From NCBI GenBank assembly GCA_004431415.1, contig QPMI01000496.1:62001-126000 (forward strand): a stretch of DNA of 64,000 nucleotides, written 5' to 3'. This DNA is from Cyanophora paradoxa (taxonomy: Eukaryota; Glaucocystophyceae; Cyanophorales; Cyanophoraceae). The notes below the pieces were generated by a model. It was not told the origin of the DNA and made no database searches. It worked only from the letters and a program-made list of their open reading frames with translations. Shown here piece after piece: positions 45,148 to 56,499 of the stretch. Position 1 is the first letter of the stretch. Each line of letters begins with the position of its first letter. The position numbers and the translations under genes were made by a program.

Positions 45148-48100
45148 ATGCGCGCCGCGGTGACCTTTGCGACCTCGACGGTTACAAACCCGAGCGAGGC
45201 GGCAGCGCCCGTCCACCAGCTCGGCGCTCTGTGCGCGCCGATCTGTGCGCCCCAGCGGCGAGCTCGGCGCACCACCCTCGCGCGAAGAGAACCAGCCCAG
45301 CCCCGGCGCGTCCAGCGACCGGCAGTCAGCTTCGGATTTGACAAGAGCTCGAGCGCGCGGGCCGAGGGGGGCGCTGGCTATGTGCCATACCGCCAGGGCG
45401 CGCAGGAGAACTACTACGATCAGCAGCGCCCTCGAAGAATCCTGCCCGACACGCGCGGGCGGCCCGCGGCCGACGAGTACGCATCGAAGCCCGAGTTCCG
45501 TCTGATCGTTGAAGACTTCGCCGCCGCTGCCCGGGAGCGGGCGGAGCTTTCCGTGCTCCAGAAGCACGTTGAGAACGCAGTCTCGCAAGGCCACGACCGC
45601 GAGCGGCTCTGCGAGAAGGTGCAGCGGCCCGCCCGCCCGCGCGCCGCCGCGGCCCGCGGCGCTCACTGCGCCCGCCCGCACGCGCAGGCGCTGTTCATGC
45701 TGTGCCTCGGGCCGGAGGGGGGCGCGGACATCGAAGCCGCCGAGCGCCTCGTCTCGCTCCTCTCCAGCCTCGGCGTCCGCTTCCGGAGCCGCGGCGCGTG
45801 CGCCCGCCCCCCCGCTCCCTTCCTCCCCCGCCCCGCCCCGCTCCGCCAAACGCTGCGCGCAGGTACCCCCTCCTCGCGTACTACATCCAGAACGACGAGC
45901 GGGACAAGTGGCTGCGGGGTACGCGCTGGATCAATCGGGCTCTGCTTCCCTGCTCTGCCCCCGTCCTGACTCCTCCCCCCTTCCTGCAGTGCTCCAGAGG
46001 CACGTCAAGGAGCGACCGGACACCGAGATACCCCCCGACCGCTTCCTCACGCTCGTGTACGCCCCCTAACCCCCTCCGGCAAAAAATCCAAAGAATCCGA
46101 ACCGTACCCCCCAGCGCCAAGGGCTTCGCGATGGCGGGTATGCTGGAGGAGGCCCGAGTCGTCCTCGAGCCGTACCCCCAGCAGGTCTGAGCGGCCCGGC
46201 CTTTGCGTACTCCCCTCGGGATTTGAAAATGAACTAAAAGCGTGCCGCCTAGATCGTGTGGGCGCTCTTGTACGCCGTGACGGACCTCCTCCGGCCCCCC
46301 ACCGCCGCGCGGGAGCCGCAGCGCCTGGTACCCCCCTCCATGAATGAATTCTTCTTTGCCTCTGCGCTGAACAGTGCTGTACCCCTTCTTTTCTCCAGTC
46401 ACGTATCCGGGCCATCATTGAGAAGCTGGTTCGGATGGACGCGACCCGCGAGATAGGTACCCCCCACCTTCCTTCTTCTCCCCATCTGTCGCACCTTAGC
46501 GTCGCTCCGGTACTCAGTTGGGGACCTCGGAAGCGTCGTCATCGAGTGGTTCCAGGTGCCCCCCGCCCCCCGCCCGCCACCTACCCCCCCGTTCGCCCCT
46601 CCAACCCGCTTTCGGTGCAGCGGACGGGTACGACGATGCCCCTGGAGTCGTACGACCTACTCCACGATGTCCTCTGCGCCGCGCTGCCCAACATCGCCCC
46701 CGTCCTCACGGAAACCGCGGTACCCCGCCCCTCGTTCGCGAATCGGCGTTCCGGCCGGTCATGCGCGCGCCTCGCGCTCAGGTGAACCACGCGATGCTGC
46801 GGGGGAACGTGGCCGCCGGGGAATCGTTCGCCTCGCGGTTCGCCGAGTCGGCGCGGCGGGGCGCCCGGGGCGCGGGTGGGGCGGCGCGCGGGCCCCCGCA
46901 GGAGGCCGGGCCCTCCGGCCCCCGCGGCGAGCTCGGCGACGCTCAGGTGAGGCCTCCCCCTCGCCTCGCATGAGCTTCCCCCTCGAACCCGCCTTGCCTC
47001 GCGCAGGAGCGCCTGCGGATGCTGAACGTGCTCTCGCACCTCTCGCGGCTGCACTCGCGGCCGCTGGCAGAGGGCGCGCCGGCCCTCCCGGCGCCGGACC
47101 CCGCGCGGGGCCGGCGGCTCTTCCTCACCGTCGCCGAGGGCTGCCGCACCCAGGCCGAGCTCCGCATCGTCACAGGCGAGCGCGCCCCATCCGGGCTCGG
47201 CCCCGAGCACCGTCCGAGGCCTGATTTGACGCGACGCGGGGGCGGGCGGGCGGGGGCGCAGGGCTCCTGGGGGAGGTGCTGGGCCCGTCGGGGGCCTGCG
47301 ACGCGATGGCGCGGCGGGCGGCGCTGCGGGCGGCGCGCGTCCTCCGCCGCCGCGTCCTCTCCGGCGAGGCGCCCCTCGACCTGTGCGTAGGCCAGCGGGC
47401 CCGCCCGCCGCGCCGCTGACCCGGAACAGGGCGCCGTACCTCTCGCGCTGGTCCCGCGCCCTCGTCGCCTCCCCCGACGCCCACGTCCGCCGGGTCCGTA
47501 CCCCCCCGCCCCGCCCCGCCGTACCCCCGCCCCTCTCACCCCCCACGCCCCTGCAGGAGGCGCTGCAGGCGCACGAGCTGCTGCGGGACGCGCTCGCGCC
47601 GGACGCCCTCGAGCGCTCCGACGACTGGTGCCGCGTCATGCAGCTCTCCCTCTCGTCCGCACCCCGCGCCCTTGCTGTCCGCTCGCCCCTCCCTCGTTGA
47701 GAGCTCGGGGGCGGCAGGCCCGAGCACCTGGAGCGGGCGTGCGCGGACCCCTGGGCCGCCGCCCAGGTGCCCTGCCCCTCTCTGCCTTCTGTAGTCCAAG
47801 TCCATCCCGAGCCGACCCCGCGGCAGGAGTCGGCGCGGGAAGGGGCGCCCCTCACCCCGCGCGACTACTTCGCCACCTTCCGCACCCTCCTCAAGGCCTG
47901 CGTGGTGATGGGCCGCCCCGACTGCGCCGCCAAGGCACTCCCCCCCTCTCCCCTCTCCTCCCCCACCCCAGCCCCCGCCCACGCGGCCCCCAGGTGGTGG
48001 AGGCGATGGACCGGGCGCGGGAGCAGGGGCGCCCGGCCACCTTCGAGCCGGCCTTCGCCAACGCCTGGAAGGCGCGGCGCCCCCTCTGCTCTCCCCGTCC

Positions 48101-48833
48101 TTCTCTGAGGCGGGGCGGGGCCAGGCGCGGGTTGCGGCGCAGACGGGGGACCTCGAGTCGGCCCTCGTCCACCTCGAGGCCGCCGAGGACGGTGCGCGGT
48201 GGGGCGAGCGCCCGGGCCCCCGCGGGGGCTGAGGGCGGGGCGCAGCGTGGCAGGCGGCGCGGGAGATGGCGCGCCGCCCGGCCTCGCTCGCCGCCGAGCA
48301 CCCGGGCGCCCGCGCCCTCTGCGCCGCCTACGAGGTCCGTCCCGCCCCGCCCCCGAGGATGAGCGTGCCGAGGGGCCGGGCGGGGAATGTTCACCCTGCA
48401 CGCCCGCGGCAGGACATCATCCGGGTGCTGCTGGAGGGCGGGGCCCCGCAGCTCGACCACGCCCTCGCCTTCTTCGACCGCTCCCAGTCCTACGTCCGCC
48501 GCCCCCGCCCCCGCCCTCTTCCTCCGCCCCCGTTCACGCGGCGCGCGCAGGGGATCGCGCTGCGGGACGGGATGGTGCAGGCCGTCATGCTCGCCCTCCG
48601 CGACGCCGGCCGCAACGACGAGGTCTCTGACGCCTACCTCCCCGCCGCCCCCGGCGATCTAATCTAACTCCGCGCAGGCGCGGGTGTGGAAGCGGCGGCT
48701 CTCGGCGCTCAAGGACTCGCTCGCGGCGGCCCGCGGGGCGGCCCTGCAGTCCTCCGTCGGCCGCGGGGCCGGCTCCGGCGCCGGCGGCGGCCGCGGGCCC
48801 GCCCCGCTCGAGCTCCGCGAGCCCTACTCCTAG
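45148..48833 (+). CDS. PPR-like protein, probably organelle-targeted
   Basis: Pentatricopeptide-repeat proteins bind organellar RNA and guide its processing. From ATG 45148 the first 60 residues (MRAAVTFATSTVTNPSEAAA...) are poor in acidic residues and rich in Ala/Arg/Ser/Thr, a likely transit peptide, with Phe at residue 7. Later exons read as helical pairs: ALFMLCLGPEGGADIEAAER, LLAYYIQNDERDKWLR, then the PPR-like AKGFAMAGMLEEARVVLEPY (about 46120-46185). IRAIIEKLVRMDATRE, ERLRMLNVLSHLSRLHSRPL, YFATFRTLLKACVVMGRPDC (about 47865-47930), VVEAMDRAREQG and GDLESALVHLEAAEDG follow. The C-terminus is Gly/Ala-rich, then LELREPYS*, with the stop at 48833. Only two or three repeats match PPR well, so TPR-like or other alpha-solenoids remain possible. 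About 18 exons. Confidence 0.6.
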
Positions 48834-49027
48834 CTGCCAGGGGCCGGGCCGGCGTGTGCAGCTGTAGCTCTAGGCGAAGACATCGGCCACGTTGTGTTCA
48901 AGCTAGGCGTCTGAAAGGGAAGCAACTGCGTGTGTACAATACAGAATTCGCACGTACATGAAGAGGTCCTACCGCTAACAAACAGGAGACGCCGGGTCAA
49001 ATCCGAGTCGATGCGCACCGGCCGGCA

Positions 49028-50647
49028 TCAGACGGTGACGGTGGTGGCGGCGCGCGCCCCCGCGAGCTGCGGGCCGCCGGCCGGCCCCTTCTTCTTCGTG
49101 TAGCAGCAGACGCAGCAGACGAAGATCAGGCCCACCACCAGCATCTGCGTGGGAGCCCCGGGCTCGAACCCCGGCGGGCGCCGAATCGAGAGGGAATCCC
49201 GTGAACAGCCGAGCGCACCGAGCACCAGATGGCGCCGACGACGCCGACGAGGAGGCTCCAGGAGCGGATCGGCGCCACGATCCGCGAGTGGCAGTCGACC
49301 TTTTTTGGGGGCGAGGGGGTAAGGGGCGAGAAGCGGGCGGGTGGTACGGGGACTTTGGACCTTGGCCCAAGGGTCGGTGGCGGCGGGGCAGTTGACGGGG
49401 CACATGGTGTCCGGGAAGCCCATCGCGAAGCAGCTCTTGGAGCCGCCGGAGCACTGCAGGGCCTTGTATGCCTCGCAGATCGTCTGCGGCGGTACCCCCC
49501 GTTCGGTTCGGCTCTGGCGAAACGCGACCTGGCGGGGTTCGAACCTCGGGCTTTTTGGACATCGCGGTCTTGATGCCCGTGTCCAGCGCCTCCGGGAACT
49601 AGCGCAGGCCGGGGAGTCGGCGGGGAGGGAAAGGGGCCCCACGCGGATTCGAACCTCGGGCTTGTCGACGGCCCTGTTAAGGGAGAGGGAGAGCACAGTG
49701 ACGGCGAGGACGATGACGAGGGTCACGAACCTGTGGAGGCCGGCCCGCCCGGGTCAGCGGTGAGTGCACGGCGGGCCCGGGAAATGTGTATGGCGGGGAG
49801 GGGCGAACATGAGGCAGCCTGCGTCAAAGGAGAGAGAACGAAAGAATCAAACTCGGGCAGAGCGAAGCGGCGGGGCGGCGGCGGCGGCGGGTGCGAGAGC
49901 TGACCGAAGCAGCAGAGGAGGACCTTGTTGGCGTACTTAGCGGCGACGAAGCCGATGATGCCGGCGAGGAGCAGCAGCACGCCCGCGATCACGACGACGA
50001 TCGCTGCGCGCGGCATCAGCGGCAGCGGCGGCGGCGAGGTGGCGGGCCGCGGCGAGGCGGGAGGAAGCGAGGGGCAGGGGGCGGGGCGGTGCTCACGGAC
50101 GGCGGCGTTCGACGCGAGCTGCGCGATCGCTGAGGTCGCCCCCGAGGCGCCTGTGAAGAGCCTGCCCGCGCGTCAGCGCCGTGTGGGGCGGAGCGGCGCG
50201 GGAGGAAGTGACCATATGCCGCATGCGACGATCAGGATGCCCTGCGGGGCGGAAGTCGGCGGTCAGAAACAGTAGCAGAGCGCGGCTAGAGCGAGTCCGC
50301 CGTCGAGAGCTAGGAAGACTGCGGCGGCCGCTAGTTCGTGTCCAGGGCTACGACTGCAGGTGTGCCCGAGGCCGGCCGGAGACGCCGTTGGGCGACACGG
50401 CGTAGCTACGAACCCCGATGATATTGTTGAAGTTCTGCGCGGCGGCGGCGGACGGGGCGGGCGGTCAGCGTTGGGCGGGCGCCGTCAGCAGCGCGGATTG
50501 GGCTTGGCTCACCGCGATGAGAAGAATCTGCGCGGAGAAACAAACAGCGAGGCGAACCAGTCAGGCAGGCGGCCGCGAAGCGATCCGGTTGGGTCGAAGG
50601 AGGTGTGTACCAGGCGGGCTGTCCGCGGCAGACAGTTCTCGCACGCC
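49028..50647 (-). CDS. Tetraspanin-like four-span membrane protein
   Basis: The exons follow tetraspanin order. Exon 1, from ATG 50647, gives MACENCLPRTARL; next come ILLIA, NFNNIIG and GILIVACGIW, together the first membrane span. RLFTGASGATSAIAQLASN forms a small loop. IVVVIAGVLLLLAGIIGFVA and KVLLCCFG form span 2 with its cytosolic Cys pair. RFVTLVIVLAVTVLSLSL is span 3. The large loop has TICEAYKALQCSGGSKSCF and GFPDTMCPVNCPAATDP, six cysteines in all. A segment near 49270-49205 and VGLIFVCCVCCYTKKKGPAG form span 4 and a Cys-rich cytosolic tail; the stop is at 49028. The classic CCG loop motif is absent, so this is a distant member or a look-alike. Three introns carry a tRNA T-arm-like motif. 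Confidence 0.55.
49534..49547 (-). other. tRNA T-arm-like (B-box) motif in a tetraspanin-like intron
   Basis: On the minus strand GAGGTTCGAACCCC lies inside an intron upstream of the TICEAYKALQC exon. Another intron of this gene (49645-49660) has GAGGTTCGAATCC, also preceded by AAGCCC, so the two look related. A third near 49160-49174 is weaker. Confidence 0.55.
49645..49660 (-). other. tRNA T-arm-like (B-box) motif, second copy in the same gene
   Basis: Minus strand CCCGAGGTTCGAATCC, sharing AAGCCCGAGGTTCGAAYCC with the copy at 49534-49547. The shared flank suggests duplication rather than coincidence. Confidence 0.55.
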
Positions 50648-50886
50648 ATGGCGATCGTACTGGCGCCCTGCGGCGTTCAACCGGGCCCCGCTGAACGAGC
50701 TCGGGTCTGATCAATGCAAGCTCCGACGCCTGTACCCGTGCAGGAAAGTCTGTCATAGTCTGAAGCGCTGACTTTGAAGCGCCTGAAGCGGCCGGGCGTT
50801 TGGTGGCGCTCTGGCAATTGTCCATCAGCGACAAGCACGACGGCAACGGACTGTCGGCCAGCAGCGATTCAAACTTGGCGAGCAGC
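50648..50886. promoter_or_regulatory. 239-bp divergent promoter region
   Basis: The interval between the starts of the tetraspanin-like gene (-) and the F-box/LRR gene (+). It must hold both promoters. It contains GAAGCGC-type repeats (about 50760-50790) but no element that I can name. Confidence 0.35.
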
Positions 50887-52726
50887 ATGGCGCGAGAGCG
50901 CCCGGAGAAGCGGCCGAGGACGGATTCGGACGCGAGCAGCGGTGAGCTCGCGCCGCCCTGGAGCGCGTACCTTCTCCGCTCAGACGCGCCTCGCAGGATC
51001 GATATCCGGAGTCGCGTCTGCGTCGGCGGCGGCAGCCAGGCTCTCGGCCCTGGAGTGCCTGCCAGATGACATTCTCCTGCGGATCCTGTCGATGTCTGTG
51101 GGCTCAACGCGGGACGATGGCGAGTGGGAGATCGAGCCTCGCCTGCTCGCGCGGCTGGCGAGGGTCAGCCGCCGCTTCCGCCAGCTTGCGAAGGATCCCG
51201 GCGTGTGGGAGCGGGTGCTCCTTGATAGCCCCAACGACGCCACCGCGAAAGGCCTCGCGAAGCTGCCAGCGAAGACGCGGGCCGGCATCCGCAGCATTGC
51301 TCTCCGCGGCAGCAAGCTCGCGGACGACGGCTTCCACAGCTTGTTTCGCGCTTTTGGCGGCCAGCTAAAGGAGCTGCATGTCAGCTTCAACCAGATGGCG
51401 GAGATCCCATTCTCAGCCCTGCCGCTGCTTTATCACTTTAGCAGCCTCCGCTTCCTTTCGCTTCGGAGCACGAACGAGCGACTCAGAAACTCTGCTGGCG
51501 AGTTCGGTTCACCCACAGTGCAGAAATCACTCGCGCTGCTGGCCTCGTTGTCGCTCGAGGGGCTCGACGTCATGCAGTTTCCTGTCACTCCCAGCACGCT
51601 GCAGGCCTTCGCAGCGGGCCCGTCAAAAGGTGATCAGTCTCTAATTTCTTCTTATAAAAGACACTCACGTTCCGCTTTCACAGACACCCTCAAGTCCCTC
51701 AAAATCGGCGTGATGCCCGACGAGGAGCTCGAGGAGAGCTGTGCGGCGGCGCTCGCGGCAGTCGGCTCTCTGGCGCATCTGAGTACTTTGGCTATCCAGT
51801 TTTTTGACTCGGGTTGCTTGGTTCAAGATGCATATAACTTCATCGTCTCTGAAGATGACCTGAAGCCGCTCGCGTCGTTGACTTCCTTGAGAAGTGCGTA
51901 ATTATATAAGGCTCGAGCTCTCTGCCTCTTACCGTTACTCGAGACAATTTGCGAACTGAGTCGTCCGGACCGCCCAGAGCTGCGTATCACGAACTCCATG
52001 GCATCCCTGGAATGCATCCGACCTCTTGCGTCCCTTGAGGAGGTCGATGTGGCGACCTGGGGTGATCGTTATCCTCCTCTTGGTCTTGACGAACAAATGC
52101 TCGACTACACGCCGCTGCTGGCGTCGGCGGGTTCCTTGCAGCGCCTGCGACTGGGAATATATTTTTTTGCTGGGCGTGGCAATCCATCCATTGCCAACAC
52201 CATCTCACGGCTCACGAATCTGAAGGTAACGGCCACTTGCCCGTCCTTGTCGCGCTCAGCGAGCTGATGTGTACATGTTCACAGGAGCTTCGACTCATCT
52301 GTGATAGTGCTGTGCTGGAACAACACTTCGACGAACCCCTCAAGGGGCTATCGCAGCTTTGTGACCTCGCACTCGAAGCTGAACCGGACAGTTCTTGTAC
52401 CATGGCTCCAGGCGCCCTTTTCGGGGTACGTTCTCTAGATCTGTCACTCATTTTCCTGCGAGCCTGATCAGATCCGCATCCTGCAGCGCCTGGCATCGGA
52501 TGTGCCAAGCCTTCAGAGGCTTCAGATTGTCGACTTCATGTTGCCATTTCCTGATGCCATGGATTGCATCGTCTCGCTGTGCCGCCTCCCGCAGCTGGAG
52601 CTCTCTCAGGGGGCCGCGTCGTACCTGGACGCCGAGGCCCGCCGCTTCCTCCGAGCGGCACTCCCCCTCACGCAGATCACGTACGACGGCAAGCCTGATG
52701 CCTTGAACGACTTCGACTCTGACTGA
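50887..52726 (+). CDS. F-box/leucine-rich-repeat protein
   Basis: Likely an SCF substrate adaptor. Exon 1, from ATG 50887, encodes MARERPEKRPRTDSDASS, with a nuclear-localisation-like KRPR. A GTGAGC donor and CTCGCAG acceptor join it in frame to GSISGVAS, then the F-box CLPDDILLRILSMSVGS and ARLARVSRRFRQLAKDPGVW (about 51055-51210). LRR segments follow: GGQLKELHVSFNQMAEIPF, HFSSLRFLSLRSTNERL, LLASLSLEGLDVMQFPVTP, DTLKSLKIGVMPDEELEES, AHLSTLAIQFFDSG, LRITNSMASLECIRPLASL, SLQRLRLGIYFFAGRG, LRLICDSAVLEQHF and LQRLQIVDFMLPFPD. The last exon ends ALNDFDSD* at 52726. Only five introns are needed, and base composition is less GC-extreme than in neighbours. The first junction restores Gly across the splice. 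Confidence 0.88.
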
Positions 52727-52940
52727 TCGTCCGTATCTATTTATGTCGAACTTGGATCCCTTGCATTCCCCCCTTGTTGGACCCTTGCTCCCGCGGCCGT
52801 TCTTTTCTCCCTTCCCCTTTTCAAGAACTGTGCTTGAAAGGATCCGGAGTCGGGGTAAATTGCAAGATGAAAAAAACTTCATCTTATTCTTAACGGCTAC
52901 AGCGAGGGTTACAGCGGGACCGGGGCCAAGCGTTTAGCGC

Positions 52941-55900
52941 TCAGGCAAGGGCGGCGAGGAGGGCGCGGGCGTGGGAGAGCTGGCAGTCGGAGGGGCACGG
53001 GGCCGCCTCGCTGTACCCCGCCTCGCCCTCCCCCGGCGGCCCCGCGGGGCCGACGGCGCCCGGCCGCGGCGGCGGCGGCGAGCGCCGGACGAACAGGCAG
53101 ACGAACGAGCGCGAGTAGCGCGTCGGGTCGCCCGCCTCGAGAACGTTCACCGCCAGCGGCGTCTGCGCCCCGCGTCGCTACGGGCGCCAGCGGGCGGGCG
53201 GGCGGGCGGGGGCGGCGGGGATAGGCGGGTGGGGCGCGCACGACGGAGTACCAGCAGGGGAGGAGGGGGTTGCCGGCGAGGGTGCTGCCGGCGAGGCCGA
53301 AGAGGCGGACGGAGAAGGAGGAGCGGAGGACGCGGGAGATGGACTCGGGGATGGTGCCGGCCTTGGAGGGCCGCCGCTGCGGCCGCGCCGCCGTCCAGCT
53401 CGCCCGCCGCCGCAGCGCCCGCAGCACCACCCCGACCTGCCGCCCGTCGGCCCCGTCGGCCCCGCCCCGCCCGCACCGCCTGCCCGGCCCGGGCCCCGCA
53501 CCTGCACGCGGACGGCCTCGGGGCCCTCGTGCCCGGGCCGCCGGCCTCGGGGGGTACGGGTGCCCCACCGGCCCCCCGGGCCCGCGAAGACGATGGTGGG
53601 CCCGGCACGGCGAGCCCGGGAGGGGGCGCCAGCGGGTGCGGGGGGTAGGCGGCCCGGCGGCGGCCGAGGGCCCCAGCGAGAGGTGCTGGACGAGGGCCGA
53701 GGGGAGCCGCCGGGCGGTGCGGTCGCGCCGCCCCGGGGCCCGCCGGGCGCCGGGGCCGGCGGCACGTCCGGCCACAGGGCCGTCAGCACCGACCCGTCCG
53801 CCGAGGCCGCCAGCGCGCAGTGCTCCGCCCGCGCCCTCCGCAGGGGGTACGCCAGCGCGTCGGCGTCGGCGCAGTCGCTCCCGGGGCCGGGGCGGGCGGG
53901 CCGCGGGGCGCGCGAGGGGCCGGCCCCGCCGTCGCCGGCCTCGGCCTCCTCGTCGTCCTCGTCCTCGATCGGGCCCACCTCGAAGAGCTCCTGGCGGGGC
54001 GTCAGCGCGGCCCCGCCGGCCCCGCGCCCCGAGCCGCGTACCCCGTCGTCGTACTCGCCGTCCGAGGGGGCCAGCCCCTCGAGCAGCTCCAACTCCGAGG
54101 GCGGCGCGCCATCCCCCGCCGCCTCCGCCGCCGCCGCCGCAGCGGCCGCGGCCGCGGCGGCGGGGCCGTAGCGGCGGCGGAGGCGGCGGCGGTCGGACTC
54201 GGCCGGGGCGCCGCGCACGCGGTCGCGGCGGCGGTCGCCGTCGGGGGGCGGCGAGGCGGCCGGCGACCCCGGCGGCGAGCCCGGCGGGGCGGGGCCCGGC
54301 GCGGAGGAGGAGGAGGCGGCGGGCTCTGCGGAGGACGCTGCGCCGCCGCCGGGGGCCGACGAGGAGGACGGCGGCGGGGGGGACGGGCCCCGCGCCTCGC
54401 TCCCCGAGGGACCCGAGGGGCCCGAGGGGGGCGAGGGGGGTGAGGGGGGCGACGCCGAGGGCGGCAGGGCGGGGGGCGCGGCCGGCCGGGGTACGATGCA
54501 GGCCTGGAACACGAGCGAGGGCTCCCCCTCCACGACCTCTCTGCGCCCCCCGAGAGTCAGCGGGGGTACACGAAACGGCAGCGGGGTGCGTGGGCACCCG
54601 AAGACGTTCGAGAGGCGGGCGAGGACGTCGAAGACGCGCACGTACCCGTCCGTGCAGAGGAGGCCGACCCTGGGGGTACCGTCAGCGCCGGCTCCACGAC
54701 TGTGGCGGGGGGTACGCGGCGCGCCTGCGGTTGCTGCTGTCGGCGAAGCAGAGGGCGCGGACGGCGGAGGCGGCGGGGATGGGGGGCCGGCAGAGCAGGA
54801 ACTTGATGTCCCGGGGGCCCGTGCCCCCCCGCCCCGTGCGCGGCTCCCGCTCGGCGCCGCCGCGGGCCCGCGCGAGGCCGCGGAGGCCCGTGGCGAAGAG
54901 GAGGCGCTGGCGGGCGCCCTCCCCGGGCGGCCCCAGTCCCCGTCCGCCGCCGCCCGGTCCGCCGCCGCCCCCGCCGGCCCCGCCGCTCCCGCCGCCTCCG
55001 CCGCCGGCGCCGGCGCCTCCTCGGGGGCGCCGCCACGCCCAGCGCCTCGGCCGCCGCCTGCAGCGCCGCCGCCGCCGCCGCGGCCGCCGCGGTGCGGGCG
55101 CGGCGCGGGGGTCGGGGCGGGCGGGGCGGCGGGGCCGACGTGGGCGCCGACCATCGCCACCGCGTCCCCGCACTGCGAAAGGCACATGCAGAGCTGCGCC
55201 CGCGCCCGCTCGGCCCGGGCGCGGCTCGGGCGGCGCGGGGCGGGGCGGGGCGGCGCACGTCGAACGTGGAGACGCGGCTGAGGACGGGGAGCGGGTTGCT
55301 GTGCCCGACCTCGGCCCGCGGGAGGGCCTCGCGGGCCCCGGCGCGCGCGGCGCGGCGGGGGCCGACGGGTCGAGGAGGGCGACGGTCAGCCAGCGCGGGG
55401 CGGCCGCCGAGGCGAGCTCGCAGGGGCACGTCCCCCGCTTCCCCGGCGCCTGCGGCCGCGGCAGCAGGCCCAGCATCTGCGGCGCGCGGTCGGCCGGGCG
55501 CGGACGAGGGGCGGCGTCGGGGGCGGGGCGGGGCGGGGGCACCCCGGTGGGCGGGAGGGAGCCGACGCCCGTATTGACGGCGTGCTCGCCCTCGTCCGCG
55601 GGGCCCTTGCGCCGCTCGCACAGGAACACCACGCAGCTCCCGCACGGCGTCGCCGCCGTCGACAGCACGCTGCCGGCGAGGCGCGGCCCGCCGCGTCAGC
55701 GCTCCTGCCCCCCGCGGGGTCGCCTGGCCGCGCGCACCATGTGTCGTGCAGCTCGCAGCCGGCGTCGAGTCGCAGCGGGAAGAAGTGGCCGGTGGGGCTC
55801 CGCGGGTCGGGCGCGAAGAGCGCCGCGGACGGCGACGAGAACTGCGACGCGAGGCCGTCGACGACGGCGCGCGCGTCGTCGCCCGCGAGGCCCCTGCGGC

Positions 55901-56499
55901 GGCGGCGCGTGAGCGGCCGCGGGACGCGTCCTGCGCCTCGCTCAGCGCACGAGGTCTCCTCGATCTCCGCGAGCGTCGCCTGGGCGAGCCACCAGGGCCG
56001 CTCGACGCGCTGGCCCCGCGCAGCGGCTCGGTGCGGAAACGCCGGCATGAGGCGGAGCGCAGTCGACTGCCGCTCGCGGTAGGCCTCAATAAACGCGTTC
56101 CTCAGCCGCCGGCACGTCAGTCCCAGCGCCCGGCAGTCCTCGTAGGACTGCAGGAAGGAGAAGACGAGCTCCCATGTGTCTTGCGGCAGGCTCGCCCAGT
56201 CCGCTGGCAGGGCGTCAGGCCACATCGGGCGATCGAATGGCTTCTAAGGCGCCGCTGGTGGGGCGTGACGCACCGGAGAAGTACGGGTCCTCGAACTGGA
56301 GCGTGAAGCGGCCCGGAACGCCGGACGGGACAAGCAGGGCGCGTGTGGGGGGGATGCGGAACCCAGACTTCTCCAGCTGCCTCCCCGCCGATGATGGATC
56401 GCCTGGCAGCTCCACAGGCCAGCTCGGGTCGAGCTCTGAACTTTCGTCTGGATCCTGGCCAGCAATATCGTGATCTCCGCTACTTCCAGACATGTTCAC
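52941..56499 (-). CDS. F-box protein with beta-propeller-like (WD-type) region
   Basis: Probably an SCF adaptor that recognises substrate with a propeller. Exon 1, from ATG 56499, encodes MNMSGSSGDHDIAGQDPDES and RFTLQFEDPYFS. A GTGCGTC donor (about 56279) and a CTGACGCCCTGCCAG acceptor (about 56212) join it in frame to ADWASLPQDTWELVFSFLQS and CRALGLTCRRLRNAFIEAY, the F-box. Propeller-like strands follow: TPCGSCVVFLCERRKG, PRWLTVALLDPSA, NPLPVLSRVSTFDV, LCMCLSQCGDAVAMVGAHVG, VGLLCTDGYVRVFDVLARLS, EPSLVFQACIVPRP, HCALAASADGSVLTALWPDV and VLRSSFSVRLFGLAGSTLAG. A long Pro/Ser/Gly/Ala-rich insert (about 54470-53900) interrupts the region. The last exon ends LLAALA* at 52941. Blade count cannot be fixed by eye. 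Confidence 0.62.

Noticed and set aside
53270-55912. 880-residue plus-strand open frame, the longest in the window
   Set aside because: It is Arg/Pro/Gly/Ala-rich with no motif. It is the antisense shadow of the GC-rich F-box/propeller gene, whose minus-strand exons carry recognisable F-box and propeller segments.
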